Source: Streptomyces avermitilis MA-4680 = NBRC 14893
GTDB taxonomy: Bacteria > Actinomycetota > Actinomycetes > Streptomycetales > Streptomycetaceae
Direction: 5' to 3'
DNA length: 64,000 bases
Assembly: GCF_000009765.2 (NCBI RefSeq)
Contig: NC_003155.5
Span: forward strand, 2,356,001-2,420,000
The notes under the pieces were generated by a model. The model was given only the letters and a program-made list of their open reading frames with translations, made no database searches and was not told the DNA's origin. Within the stretch, counting starts at the first letter, position 1, and every line of letters starts with the position of its first letter. Shown piece by piece: positions 1 through 8,467 of the stretch. Both the position numbers and the translations under genes were made by a program.

Positions 1-1
1 G

Positions 2-976
2 GAGCTGGAGCAGGCGGCGGCGCAGCAGGGTGCCCCGCCGAAGGCGGCCCAGTTGCTCGGCGACCTGAGCGGCCCGATCACGAGCGGCCTGAAGAGCCTG
101 GTCAGCAGCACCGTCCAGCGGGTGGTCTCCAGCAGTGCCTTCGACACGCTCTGGGTGGACGCGAACCGCTCGGTCCACAGCGCTCTGGACAAGGCCCTCA
201 CGGGCCACGACGGCGGTGCGGTGTCCCTCAAGAACGATCAGGTCGCCATCGACGTGGGGCCGATCGTGGCCAAGGTCAAGGACCAGCTGGTCAGTGCCGG
301 CTTCAAGCCCGCCGCCCGGATCCCGGCCGTGCATACCGACTTCGTGGTGTTCGCGTCGAAGGACATCGGCGAGATCAAGACGTATCTGCGGGTGCTGGAG
401 ATCATCGGCAACTGGCTCCCCGTCATCGCCGTGCTGATCGGCGCCGTGGGCGTGTACCTGGCCGTCAACCGCCGTCGGGCCCTGATCGGGATCGCGTCGG
501 GGGTGTTCGCCGCCATGCTGCTGCTCGGCGTCGCACTCACCGTCGCCCGGGCGATCTACCTCGACCATCTGCCCTCCGGGACGTCAGACGCCGCCGCGGG
601 CGCGGTGTACGACGCGCTGGTCAAGTTCCTGCGCGCGAGTGTGCGGGCGGTCGGTGCGCTCGCCCTCCTGACGGCCGTCGGCGCGTTCCTCAGCGGCCCG
701 TCCCGGGCCGCCGTCCTCACCCGTACGGGCTGCCGCAGGAGCATCGGCGCCCTGCGCGACGTCGCCGTGTCGGCGGGGCTCCCGCTGGGTGCGGTCGGCC
801 GGTTCGTACACCGTTACAAGCGGTGGATCGGCGGCGTGATCCTGGTGGTCGCCGCGGTCGTCCTGTTCACCTGGAGCTATCCGACCACGGCTGTCGTGGT
901 GTGGACGGTGGTGATCGTGCTGGTGGCCTTCGCGATCCGCGAGTTCCTGGACGCGCCGCCTACGGAGCCCGCCTGA
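2..976 (+). CDS. Multi-span membrane protein, 5' end outside window
   Basis: The reading frame is open to the left edge, so the true start lies outside the window; the first internal start candidate is a TTG at 53. The soluble N-terminal half is followed by about five hydrophobic segments, starting near the run LPVIAVLIGAVGVYLAV and ending in a double-length hydrophobic stretch close to the C terminus. This suggests an integral membrane protein with an extracytoplasmic or cytoplasmic N-domain. I do not recognise a named family or catalytic motif. It converges with the DUF389 gene and overlaps its end by 17 bp. Function unknown. Confidence 0.75.
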   Translation, partial: ELEQAAAQQGAPPKAAQLLGDLSGPITSGLKSLVSSTVQRVVSSSAFDTLWVDANRSVHSALDKALTGHDGGAVSLKNDQVAIDVGPIVAKVKDQLVSAGFKPAARIPAVHTDFVVFASKDIGEIKTYLRVLEIIGNWLPVIAVLIGAVGVYLAVNRRRALIGIASGVFAAMLLLGVALTVARAIYLDHLPSGTSDAAAGAVYDALVKFLRASVRAVGALALLTAVGAFLSGPSRAAVLTRTGCRRSIGALRDVAVSAGLPLGAVGRFVHRYKRWIGGVILVVAAVVLFTWSYPTTAVVVWTVVIVLVAFAIREFLDAPPTEPA

Positions 977-1922
977 CCGCGCCCTCGTGCCGGCGTTCGC
1001 TCACCCGCCGCCAGATCGCCCGCTGGCACTTGAGCGTGCCGGTCCCGACCACGATCAGTACGACGATGTTGAGCAGCAGTTGGAACAGGGAACCCCGGGC
1101 CTCGTCCCAGCTGGCGAACGCGCACGAGACCCCGATGTCGGCCCCCGCCGGAATGGTGGTCACCGAGATGAAGACGCCGAGCAGTGCGCTCGTCCGGGCC
1201 TCGGCGAGCGAGACGATGCCGACGATCCCGGCCAGCACCGCCACCACGGCCGAGAAGAAGTTGGGGGTGTCGATCAGATTCGAGACGGGCCTGATCCCCA
1301 GCTCGAAGGCCGTCGGCTGCAACCCGGAGCCCCGGACCACGAGGGCGAAGAGGAAGGTCGCGGCAACGGCCAGCAGGAAGCCCACGAGCAGGGCCACGAG
1401 GCCCCGCTGGATTCTCGGCCGGGAGTGGTGGTCGATCCCGAGGGCGATGCTGGTGATGGCCCCGTACTCGGGTCCGACCACCATGGCCGCGACGATGAGG
1501 ATCTGGGAGTTGGTGATGATGCCGACCGCGCCGATGATTCCGGCGATGACCAGGAAGAGGTAGAAGCTCGGGGGGTACCTGCCCTCGGCCCGGATCCTGG
1601 CCTCCACCTGCTCCCACACCGGTGCGCGCAGCCGGGCCCCGAGCCGCTCGGCCCCGGTCCTGGCCGCCCGCTCCGAGAACACCATGTCGACCGGGTCGAG
1701 GACGATGGAACCGTCGTGTTCCAGTCCGAGGGCCCGCAGGCCGCGCAGCACCTCGTTCGCGGCTCCGGTCAGGACGTCGCACTCGATGGCGTCGCCGTCG
1801 GGGTTGCGTACGCCGCCCGTCTGCAGGACCAGGTTCAGGACGCACGGCTCTGCGCTCAGCAGGGCCATGGTGCGTTCCGTGAGGTCCGGCGGGCACACCG
1901 CTCGGACATGGATCATGTCCAT
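960..1922 (-). CDS. DUF389 (TIGR00341-like) membrane protein
   Basis: A 320-residue protein. The first 115 residues are soluble, starting MDMIHVRAVCPP, and resemble the N-terminal domain of DUF389 proteins. They are followed by about six membrane segments containing the characteristic stretches VAAMVVGPEYGAITSIALG and SVTTIPAGADIGVSCAF. The family has no firm biochemical role; it is an inner-membrane protein of unknown transport or signalling function. Length and domain order are normal for actinobacterial members. It is monocistronic, divergent from the cyclase-family gene and convergent with the left-edge gene. The family call is sure from sequence pattern; the function is not known. Confidence 0.85.
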   Translation of the reverse strand: MDMIHVRAVCPPDLTERTMALLSAEPCVLNLVLQTGGVRNPDGDAIECDVLTGAANEVLRGLRALGLEHDGSIVLDPVDMVFSERAARTGAERLGARLRAPVWEQVEARIRAEGRYPPSFYLFLVIAGIIGAVGIITNSQILIVAAMVVGPEYGAITSIALGIDHHSRPRIQRGLVALLVGFLLAVAATFLFALVVRGSGLQPTAFELGIRPVSNLIDTPNFFSAVVAVLAGIVGIVSLAEARTSALLGVFISVTTIPAGADIGVSCAFASWDEARGSLFQLLLNIVVLIVVGTGTLKCQRAIWRRVSERRHEGAVRRAP

Positions 1923-2050
1923 CCGGACCTCCGCGGGTCGGTGCGGTGCGCCGGCCGTGGCCCGGACAGGTCACTCACCCATTAACGCGGCGGCCCCTGA
2001 GCGCGGCAACTCGGCGGGCGGACCCCCGGCACCTGCCGCAGGGTGGGGAC

Positions 2051-2983
2051 ATGCGGACGCCCGACGAGCTGAGCGAGGCCGGCTTCCGGTCGCTCTACCG
2101 ACATCTGCGCGACACGGCCCCCGGCGGCGGCACACGCCGGGGCGCCCTGGACACCATCAGCGCCGAACAGGTGCTGGCGGCCGTCCGCGAGGTGCGGTCG
2201 GGACGTACGGTGTCGCTGGCCGCCCCCGTCAACACCCATGCCGCGCCGGACGACGCCGATCCGGCCGAGCACCGGCTCACCGCTCCGGCCGACGGCGAAC
2301 CGGACCCGACCGGAGTGCAGTTCGCGCGGGACCGCATCGCCATGAACATTCACGGCGATGTGAACAGCCATATCGACGCGCTGTGCCACGTCATCTACGA
2401 CGGCACCCTGCACGGTGGCATACCGGCGGCGGACGCGCTGTCGCCGGACGGGGCGAGCGCCCTGTCCATCGCCCTGGCCCGCGACGGCATCGTCGGACGC
2501 GGGGTGCTCCTCGACATCCCCCAGCTGCACGGCGTCCCCTGGCTCGAACCGGGATCGCAGGTGACGGCCGAGGACCTGGCCGCCGCCGAGGCGGGGCAGG
2601 GGGTCCGGGTCGGCCGGGGCGACATCCTCCTCGTACGGGTCGGGCATCGCCGACGGCGTGCGGAGCTGGGGGCCTGGGACGTGGCCGACGCTCGGGCCGG
2701 ACTCCATCCGGCCGCCATGGAGTTCCTGGCCGAGCGGGAGGTGGCCGTACTCGGCAGCGACGGCAACAACGACGCGGCTCCGAGCGCGGCACAGGGCGTC
2801 GCGTTCCCGGTGCATGTGCTCGCCATCCACGCGATGGGACTGCATCTGCTCGACTATCTGCGGTTCGAGGACCTCGTACCGCTCTGCGCGCGGGACGGCC
2901 GCTGGTCGTTTCTCTGCGTGATCGCCCCCCTGCGGCTGCCCGCGGCCACCGGCTCCCCCGTCAATCCCCTCGCCATCCTGTGA
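2051..2983 (+). CDS. Cyclase-family (kynurenine formamidase-like) hydrolase
   Basis: A 310-residue protein of the cyclase family (PF04199), metal-dependent hydrolases that include bacterial kynurenine formamidase. The diagnostic motif NIHGDVNSHIDALCHV (around residues 98-113) supplies the His/Asp metal ligands. A second block, VLGSDGNNDAAPS followed by HVLAIHAMG, is the usual C-terminal part. The ATG at 2051 is preferred over an upstream in-frame start at 1946 because the purine-rich run GGGTGGGG lies 2-9 nt before it. It stands alone between the divergent DUF389 gene and the GMC row. The substrate cannot be read from sequence; kynurenine pathway genes are not adjacent, so a formamidase role is not implied. 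Confidence 0.8.
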   Translation: MRTPDELSEAGFRSLYRHLRDTAPGGGTRRGALDTISAEQVLAAVREVRSGRTVSLAAPVNTHAAPDDADPAEHRLTAPADGEPDPTGVQFARDRIAMNIHGDVNSHIDALCHVIYDGTLHGGIPAADALSPDGASALSIALARDGIVGRGVLLDIPQLHGVPWLEPGSQVTAEDLAAAEAGQGVRVGRGDILLVRVGHRRRRAELGAWDVADARAGLHPAAMEFLAEREVAVLGSDGNNDAAPSAAQGVAFPVHVLAIHAMGLHLLDYLRFEDLVPLCARDGRWSFLCVIAPLRLPAATGSPVNPLAIL

Positions 2984-3112
2984 CGGCCGTCGGCCCCCGC
3001 TCACCCGACCGGCCCAACTCGCCGGAAACATCACCCGGAGATACGTTGGTGGTTGGGGCCGATGTCCCCTTCACCGGGCAGGACGGACGATGTTCCGAGG
3101 ACGGTGGCCGGC

Positions 3113-4699
3113 ATGACCGACGCGCGGCACTACGACGTCATCATCATTGGCACCGGTGCGGGCGGTGGCACGCTCGCCCACCGACTGGCCCCCACCGGGA
3201 AACGGATCCTCCTGCTCGAACGCGGTGACTACCTGCCCCGCGAACGCGACAACTGGGAATCCACCGCGGTCTTCGTCAAGGGCAAATACCGCGCTCCGGA
3301 GTTCTGGTACGACAAACACGGAAACCAGTTCCCGCCCGAAGTCAATTACTACGTCGGCGGCAACACCAAGTTCTACGGCGCCGCGCTCTTCCGTCTGCGC
3401 CCCGAGGACTTCGGCGAACTCCGCCACCACGACGGCATCTCCCCCGCCTGGCCGCTGAGCTACGAGGAACTCGAGCCGTACTACACGCAGGCCGAACACC
3501 TCTACCTCGTCCACGGCCGGCACGGCGAAGACCCGACCGAGGGTCCCACCAGCGCCCAGTACGCCTACCCGCCGGTCCAGCACGAGCCGCGCATCCAGCA
3601 ACTCAGCCACGACCTGGAGAAGCAGGGGCTGCACCCCTTCCACCTTCCGATCGGGGTGAACCTCACCCAGGACGACCGGGGCCGGGCCACCCACGCCAGC
3701 GCCTGCATCCGCTGCGACCGCGTCGACGGCTTCCCCTGTCTGGTCGGCGCGAAGTCCGACGCGCAGGTCATCTGTGTCGACCCCGCCCTGGAGCACGCCA
3801 ACGTCGAGATGCTCACCCATGCGGATGTGCGGCGCCTCGACACGGACGCGACCGGACGGAGTGTCACCTCGGTCGTCGCGACGGTGGGGGACGGGGCCGC
3901 TTCCACCGTGGAGTTCAGCGCCGACATCGTGGTCGTCGCCTGCGGCGCCGTCAACTCCGCCGTCCTGCTGCTGCGTTCGGCCGATGACCGGCATCCGCAG
4001 GGCCTGGCCAACAGCTCGGGCGTGGTGGGCCGGCACTACATGCGGCACAACAACCTGGCCCTGATGGCCGTGTCCAAGGAACCGAACGACACCAAATTCC
4101 AGAAGACCCTGGCGCTGCACGACTGGTACCTGGGATCCGACGACTGGGACTACCCTCTCGGCGGCATCCAGATGCTCGGCAAGTCCGACGCCGAGCAGAT
4201 CCACGGCGAGGCGCCCCGCTGGGCCGGGGCCGTCGCCCCCGACATGCCGTTCGAGGTACTCGCCCACCACGCGGTCGACTTCTGGCTGTGCGGAGAGGAC
4301 CTGCCCCTCGCCGAGAACCGCGTCACCCTGGACGGGGACGGCGGCATCCATCTGGCGCTCGACGAGAAGAACAACATCGCCGGGCTGAAGCGCCTGCGGC
4401 ACAAACTACAGGGCATGCTCAGCCACTTGGGCATGCACGAGCACCATCTGCTGTCGCACAGCATCTACCTGCACAAGGGCATGCCCATCGGCGCCACCGC
4501 GCATCAGGCGGGCACGGTCCGCTTCGGCCGCGACCCCGCCGACTCCGCCCTCGACGTCAACTGCAAGGCCCACGACCTCGACAACCTCTACGTCGTCGAC
4601 ACGAGCTTCTTCCCGAGCATCGGCGCGGTGAATCCCTCGCTGACCGCCATCGCCAACGCCCTGCGGGTCGGCGACCATCTCGCGGAGCGACTGCGGTGA
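3113..4699 (+). CDS. GMC-family FAD oxidoreductase
   Basis: A 528-residue choline-dehydrogenase-like flavoenzyme. The dinucleotide-binding motif GTGAGGGTLAHRLA is near the N terminus and ends in the ribose-binding acidic residue of LLLERGDY. The substrate half carries the motif GGNTKFYGAALFRLRPEDF. The C terminus has the His of PIGATAHQAGT and the Asn of VNPSLTAIANAL expected of the GMC active-site pair. The ATG at 3113 fits the Rossmann start; an in-frame start at 3053 would add 20 residues without homology. The last 4 bp overlap the DUF2252 start (GTGA), so the two are translationally coupled. The substrate (alcohol or sugar) is unknown. Confidence 0.88.
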   Translation: MTDARHYDVIIIGTGAGGGTLAHRLAPTGKRILLLERGDYLPRERDNWESTAVFVKGKYRAPEFWYDKHGNQFPPEVNYYVGGNTKFYGAALFRLRPEDFGELRHHDGISPAWPLSYEELEPYYTQAEHLYLVHGRHGEDPTEGPTSAQYAYPPVQHEPRIQQLSHDLEKQGLHPFHLPIGVNLTQDDRGRATHASACIRCDRVDGFPCLVGAKSDAQVICVDPALEHANVEMLTHADVRRLDTDATGRSVTSVVATVGDGAASTVEFSADIVVVACGAVNSAVLLLRSADDRHPQGLANSSGVVGRHYMRHNNLALMAVSKEPNDTKFQKTLALHDWYLGSDDWDYPLGGIQMLGKSDAEQIHGEAPRWAGAVAPDMPFEVLAHHAVDFWLCGEDLPLAENRVTLDGDGGIHLALDEKNNIAGLKRLRHKLQGMLSHLGMHEHHLLSHSIYLHKGMPIGATAHQAGTVRFGRDPADSALDVNCKAHDLDNLYVVDTSFFPSIGAVNPSLTAIANALRVGDHLAERLR

Positions 4700-6114
4700 C
4701 GGCGGGCCACCCGGCCGACCACGAGACCCGACACCGCACGCCGCGGGAGCGAGCCGCACTCGGCAAGGCCGCCCGGTCCTCCGTACCCCGCTCCAGTCAC
4801 GCCGAGTTCGCGCCCCCGCAGAAGCGGCCCGACCCGGTGGACGTCGTCGACGCGCAGTCGGCGACGCGGGTGCCCGAGCTCGTACCGATCCGCTACGGCA
4901 GGATGACCGAGTCGCCGTTCCGCTTCTTTCGGGGGGCCGCCGCCATCATGGCGGGGGATCTCGCCGGCACTCCCCGGTCCGGGTTCAGGACGCAGCTGTG
5001 CGGCGACGCACACCTGCTGAACTTCCGGCTGCTGGCCTCTCCCGAGCGCCGCATGATGTTCGACATCAACGATTTCGACGAGACGCTGCCCGGCCCGTGG
5101 GAGTGGGACGTCAAGCGGCTGACCACCAGTCTCGTCATCGCGGGCCGGGCGAACGGCTTCAGCGCCAAGGAGCGGGCCGGCATCGTGCGGTCGACGGTGC
5201 GGTCCTACCGCGAGTGGATGCGGCGCTTCGCCGGATGGGGCAATCTCACCGTGTGGTACGCCCAGTTCGACGAGGAGTGGGTGCGCGCCCACTTCATAGA
5301 CGAGGCGAGCGCGGGGATCCGCGACAGTTGGTCGCAGGCGGTGGCGAAGGCACGTACCCGGGACAGTCTCCACGCCTTCGGCCAACTCACCCACATCGTC
5401 GACGGGAAGGTCCGCATCGCCGCGGATCCGCCCCTGATCACGCCGCTCCAGGACCTGCTTCCGGATGTCGAACGCGGCGCGCTGGAGAAGGAGATCCGCC
5501 GGCTGATCGAACGTTACGGCCGGACCCTTCAGTCGGACCGGCGGATTCTGCTGGAGCAGTACCGGGTGGCCGACTTGGCCCGCAAGGTGGTCGGGGTCGG
5601 CAGCGTGGGCACCCGCTGCTGGATCGTGCTCCTGCTCGGCAGGGACGACAAGGATCCGCTGCTCCTCCAGGCCAAGGAGGCCGACGAGTCGGTGCTGGCG
5701 CCCTTCGCCGGCGCGAGCGGCTACCGGACGCAGGGCGAGCGCGTGGTCTCCGGCCAGCGGCTCATGCAGGCCACCAGCGACATCTTCCTCGGCTGGGAGC
5801 GGGTCGACGGCATCGACGGCCGCCGACGAGACTTCTACGTACGGCAGTTGCGGGACTGGAAGGGCATCGCCGAGCCCGAGGTGATGGTGCCGGCCGGCAT
5901 GCGGGCCTTCGGTGAGCTGTGCGGTGCCACGCTGGCCCGCGCGCACGCCAGGTCGGGGGACCGGATCGCCATCGCCGCGTATCTGGGCGGCGGCGATGTC
6001 TTCGACCGGGCGCTGGTGACGTTCGCCGAGCGCTACGCCGACCAGAACGAGAAGGACCACCAGGCGCTCGTCGACGCCGTCCGCACGGGACGGGTAGCGG
6101 CTGAAGCCGCCTGA
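4696..6114 (+). CDS. DUF2252 family protein
   Basis: A 472-residue protein with the DUF2252 signature: FRFFRGAAAIMAGDL, QLCGDAHLLNF and the acidic motif FDINDFDETLPGPWEWD. The C-terminal half carries VVGVGSVGTRCW. These proteins have a kinase-like fold (aminoglycoside-phosphotransferase or HipA-like by motif style), but no substrate is established. The GTG start at 4696 lies in the GTGA overlap with the GMC stop, indicating co-translation. A GH15 gene follows 25 bp downstream. The context (oxidoreductase plus glycoside hydrolase) hints at sugar metabolism, but that is inference. Confidence 0.85.
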   Translation: MTAGHPADHETRHRTPRERAALGKAARSSVPRSSHAEFAPPQKRPDPVDVVDAQSATRVPELVPIRYGRMTESPFRFFRGAAAIMAGDLAGTPRSGFRTQLCGDAHLLNFRLLASPERRMMFDINDFDETLPGPWEWDVKRLTTSLVIAGRANGFSAKERAGIVRSTVRSYREWMRRFAGWGNLTVWYAQFDEEWVRAHFIDEASAGIRDSWSQAVAKARTRDSLHAFGQLTHIVDGKVRIAADPPLITPLQDLLPDVERGALEKEIRRLIERYGRTLQSDRRILLEQYRVADLARKVVGVGSVGTRCWIVLLLGRDDKDPLLLQAKEADESVLAPFAGASGYRTQGERVVSGQRLMQATSDIFLGWERVDGIDGRRRDFYVRQLRDWKGIAEPEVMVPAGMRAFGELCGATLARAHARSGDRIAIAAYLGGGDVFDRALVTFAERYADQNEKDHQALVDAVRTGRVAAEAA

Positions 6115-6139
6115 AAGGGAGACCACCAAGGAGGCCAGC

Positions 6140-7957
6140 ATGGAACGCTACCCGCCCATCGCCGACCACGGGCTCGTCGGGGACCTCCAGACCGCGGCGC
6201 TGGTGTCGTCCCAGGGCGTGATCGACTGGTTCGCGGCACCGCGTTTCGACTCGCCCAGTATCTTCGCCTCCCTGCTCGACCACGACGGCGGCGGCCATTT
6301 CCTCCTCGCGCCCGAGCACCCCGAGGGGACCTGGAGGCAGCTCTACTACCCGGACACCGGCGTCGTGGTGACCCGCTTCATGTCACCCGACGGAGTCGGC
6401 GAGATCATCGACTACATGCCGGTCCTGCCGGGCCCGACGGCGAGCGACCGGCACAGCCTGGTGCGGATCGTACGCTCCGTGCGCGGCACCGTGCGCTTCC
6501 GCCTCGTGTGCCGGCCGCGGTTCGACTACGCGCGGGCCACCCACGAACTGGACCTGACGCCCGACACGGCGACGTTCCGGGCCCCGGGAACGACCGCGTT
6601 CCTTCAGTCCACCATCCCGCTCGAACGGGACGAGCAGGACGTCCGCGGCGCCATCACCCTCAACGGCGGAGAGTCGGCGGCCGCGGTGTTCACCGTGTGT
6701 GCGCCGGGCGGGGAGGCGCCGCCACCGCCCACCACGGAGCGGATCACAGAAGAGCTCTGGGAGAACATCGCGTTCTGGCACGGGTGGGTGCGCACCTCGC
6801 GCTACCACGGCCGCTGGACGGACATGGTGCACCGCTCCGCGATCACCCTCAAGCTCCTCACGTACGCGCCCACGGGCGCGCCGGTCGCCGCCGCCACCAT
6901 GGGACTGCCCGAGCAGGTCGGCGGTGAGCGCAACTGGGACTACCGGTACACCTGGGTGCGGGACGGCTCCCTGTCGGTGCGGGCGCTGCTCGACCTCGGC
7001 TTCGTCGAGGAGGCGGCCCGCTTCACGCGCTGGCTGGGCGACCGTCTGAGCGCCCGCGAAGGGCCGGACGACGAACCCCTCCAGATCATGTACCGGGTGG
7101 ACGGCGACCCTCATCTGACGGAGGAGATCCTGGAGCACTTCGAGGGCTACCGCGGCTCCTACCCGGTCCGGGCCGGCAACGCCGCCTCCGACCAGCTTCA
7201 GCTCGACATCTACGGCGAGGCTCTCTATGCCCTGGCCGAGGGCCGCGAGATCGGCGAACAGACGGGCTATCACGGGTGGAAGGCCCTGGCCGGCACCCTG
7301 GACTGGCTCGTGGACTCCTGGGACCGGCCCGACGAGGGCATCTGGGAGACCCGGGGCGGACGCCAGGACTTCACCTACAGCCGGGTGATGTGCTGGGCCG
7401 CCTTCGACCGCGGCCTGAGGCTGGCCGCCACGTTCCGCAGGCCGGCCGACACCGTGCGCTGGACCCAGGCCCGGGACGCCATCCTCGAACAGGTCATGGA
7501 GCGCGGCTGGAACGACAAGGAGCAGGCCCTGGTCCAGCATTACGGCGGCGACGTCCTGGACGCCTCCCTGCTGCTCGCCCCCCGGGTCGGCTTCATCGCC
7601 CCCCGGAGCCCCGGCTGGCTCAACACCCTCGACGCCATGGACCGCGTCCTCGTCTCCGACAGCCTCGTCTACCGCTACGACCCGCAGGCCTCCCCCGACG
7701 GACTGCGCGGCTCCGAAGGGACGTTCAGCCTGTGCACGTTCCTGTACGTCGACGCTCTCGCCCGCGCGGGGCGCCTCCCCCAGGCCCGCTACACCTTCGA
7801 GAAGATGCAGACGTACGCGAACCACGTCGGCCTGTTCGCCGAGGAGATCGGCCCGAGCGGGGAGCAGCTCGGCAACTTCCCCCAGGCCTTCACCCATCTC
7901 TCCCTCATCATGGCCGCGACGACCCTGGACGAGGCGCTCGACGGGCCCCACCACTGA
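6140..7957 (+). CDS. Glycoside hydrolase family 15 (glucoamylase/trehalase type)
   Basis: A 605-residue GH15 enzyme without a signal peptide, so probably cytoplasmic. The N-terminal beta domain begins YPPIADHGLVGDLQTAALV, typical of actinobacterial GH15 proteins, some of which are trehalases. The (alpha/alpha)6 barrel carries NWDYRYTWVRDGSLSVRALL near residue 265 and the late catalytic-region block GLFAEEIGPSGEQLGNFPQ. The start ATG has an excellent ribosome site (AAGGAGG, 6 nt upstream). It is the third gene of the GMC-DUF2252-GH15 row. Known family activities are glucoamylase, glucodextranase and trehalase; sequence alone does not decide between them. An alpha,alpha-trehalase role is the best guess. 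Confidence 0.87.
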   Translation: MERYPPIADHGLVGDLQTAALVSSQGVIDWFAAPRFDSPSIFASLLDHDGGGHFLLAPEHPEGTWRQLYYPDTGVVVTRFMSPDGVGEIIDYMPVLPGPTASDRHSLVRIVRSVRGTVRFRLVCRPRFDYARATHELDLTPDTATFRAPGTTAFLQSTIPLERDEQDVRGAITLNGGESAAAVFTVCAPGGEAPPPPTTERITEELWENIAFWHGWVRTSRYHGRWTDMVHRSAITLKLLTYAPTGAPVAAATMGLPEQVGGERNWDYRYTWVRDGSLSVRALLDLGFVEEAARFTRWLGDRLSAREGPDDEPLQIMYRVDGDPHLTEEILEHFEGYRGSYPVRAGNAASDQLQLDIYGEALYALAEGREIGEQTGYHGWKALAGTLDWLVDSWDRPDEGIWETRGGRQDFTYSRVMCWAAFDRGLRLAATFRRPADTVRWTQARDAILEQVMERGWNDKEQALVQHYGGDVLDASLLLAPRVGFIAPRSPGWLNTLDAMDRVLVSDSLVYRYDPQASPDGLRGSEGTFSLCTFLYVDALARAGRLPQARYTFEKMQTYANHVGLFAEEIGPSGEQLGNFPQAFTHLSLIMAATTLDEALDGPHH

Positions 7958-7975
7958 ACTCCGGTGGCGCGGGCA

Positions 7976-8458
7976 TCAGAACAAGGCGGCACCCCGCTCG
8001 AAGTCCAGCAGCCGCCGCTTGCGCTCCAGGCCGCCTCCGTAGCCCGTGAGGCTGCCGTCGGCGCCCACCACACGGTGACAGGGGACGATGATGCCGAGCG
8101 GGTTCTTGCCGTTGGCCAGACCCACCGCGCGCGATGCCTTCGGATTGCCGAGGGCGCCGGCGAGTTCGCCGTACGAGCGGGTCTCGCCGTAGGGGATGCG
8201 GCGCAGTTGCTCCCACACGGTGCGCTGGAACGGCGTGCCGTCCAGGCGGAGCGGCAGGTCGAACTCCGTCAACTCGCCCGCGAAATAGGCGGTCAGCTGG
8301 TCGACCGTCTCGCCGAACGGCGTGTCGTCGCGTGCCCCGAATGTCTCCTCTGAGGGGCGGTGGCGCTGGGCGACCATGTAGAGGCCGCACAGGACGCCGT
8401 CCGCCGCGACGAGGGTGAGGGGGCCGTACGGGCTGTCGACGAGCATGTGCTGTTTCAC
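7976..8458 (-). CDS. ogt: Methylated-DNA--protein-cysteine methyltransferase
   Basis: A 160-residue Ogt/MGMT-type suicide repair protein. It carries the acceptor-cysteine motif PCHRV inside NPLGIIVPCHRVVGADGSL, preceded by the helix-turn-helix block TVWEQLRRIPYGETRSYGEL. It transfers methyl groups from O6-methylguanine (or O4-methylthymine) in DNA to its own Cys, once per molecule. It lies 9 bp downstream of the Ada-AlkA fusion gene on the same strand, so both are probably made from one alkylation-induced mRNA. It converges with the GH15 gene, with 18 bp between stop codons. Length is normal. Confidence 0.93.
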   Translation of the reverse strand: MKQHMLVDSPYGPLTLVAADGVLCGLYMVAQRHRPSEETFGARDDTPFGETVDQLTAYFAGELTEFDLPLRLDGTPFQRTVWEQLRRIPYGETRSYGELAGALGNPKASRAVGLANGKNPLGIIVPCHRVVGADGSLTGYGGGLERKRRLLDFERGAALF

Positions 8459-8467
8459 TGGATGTCC

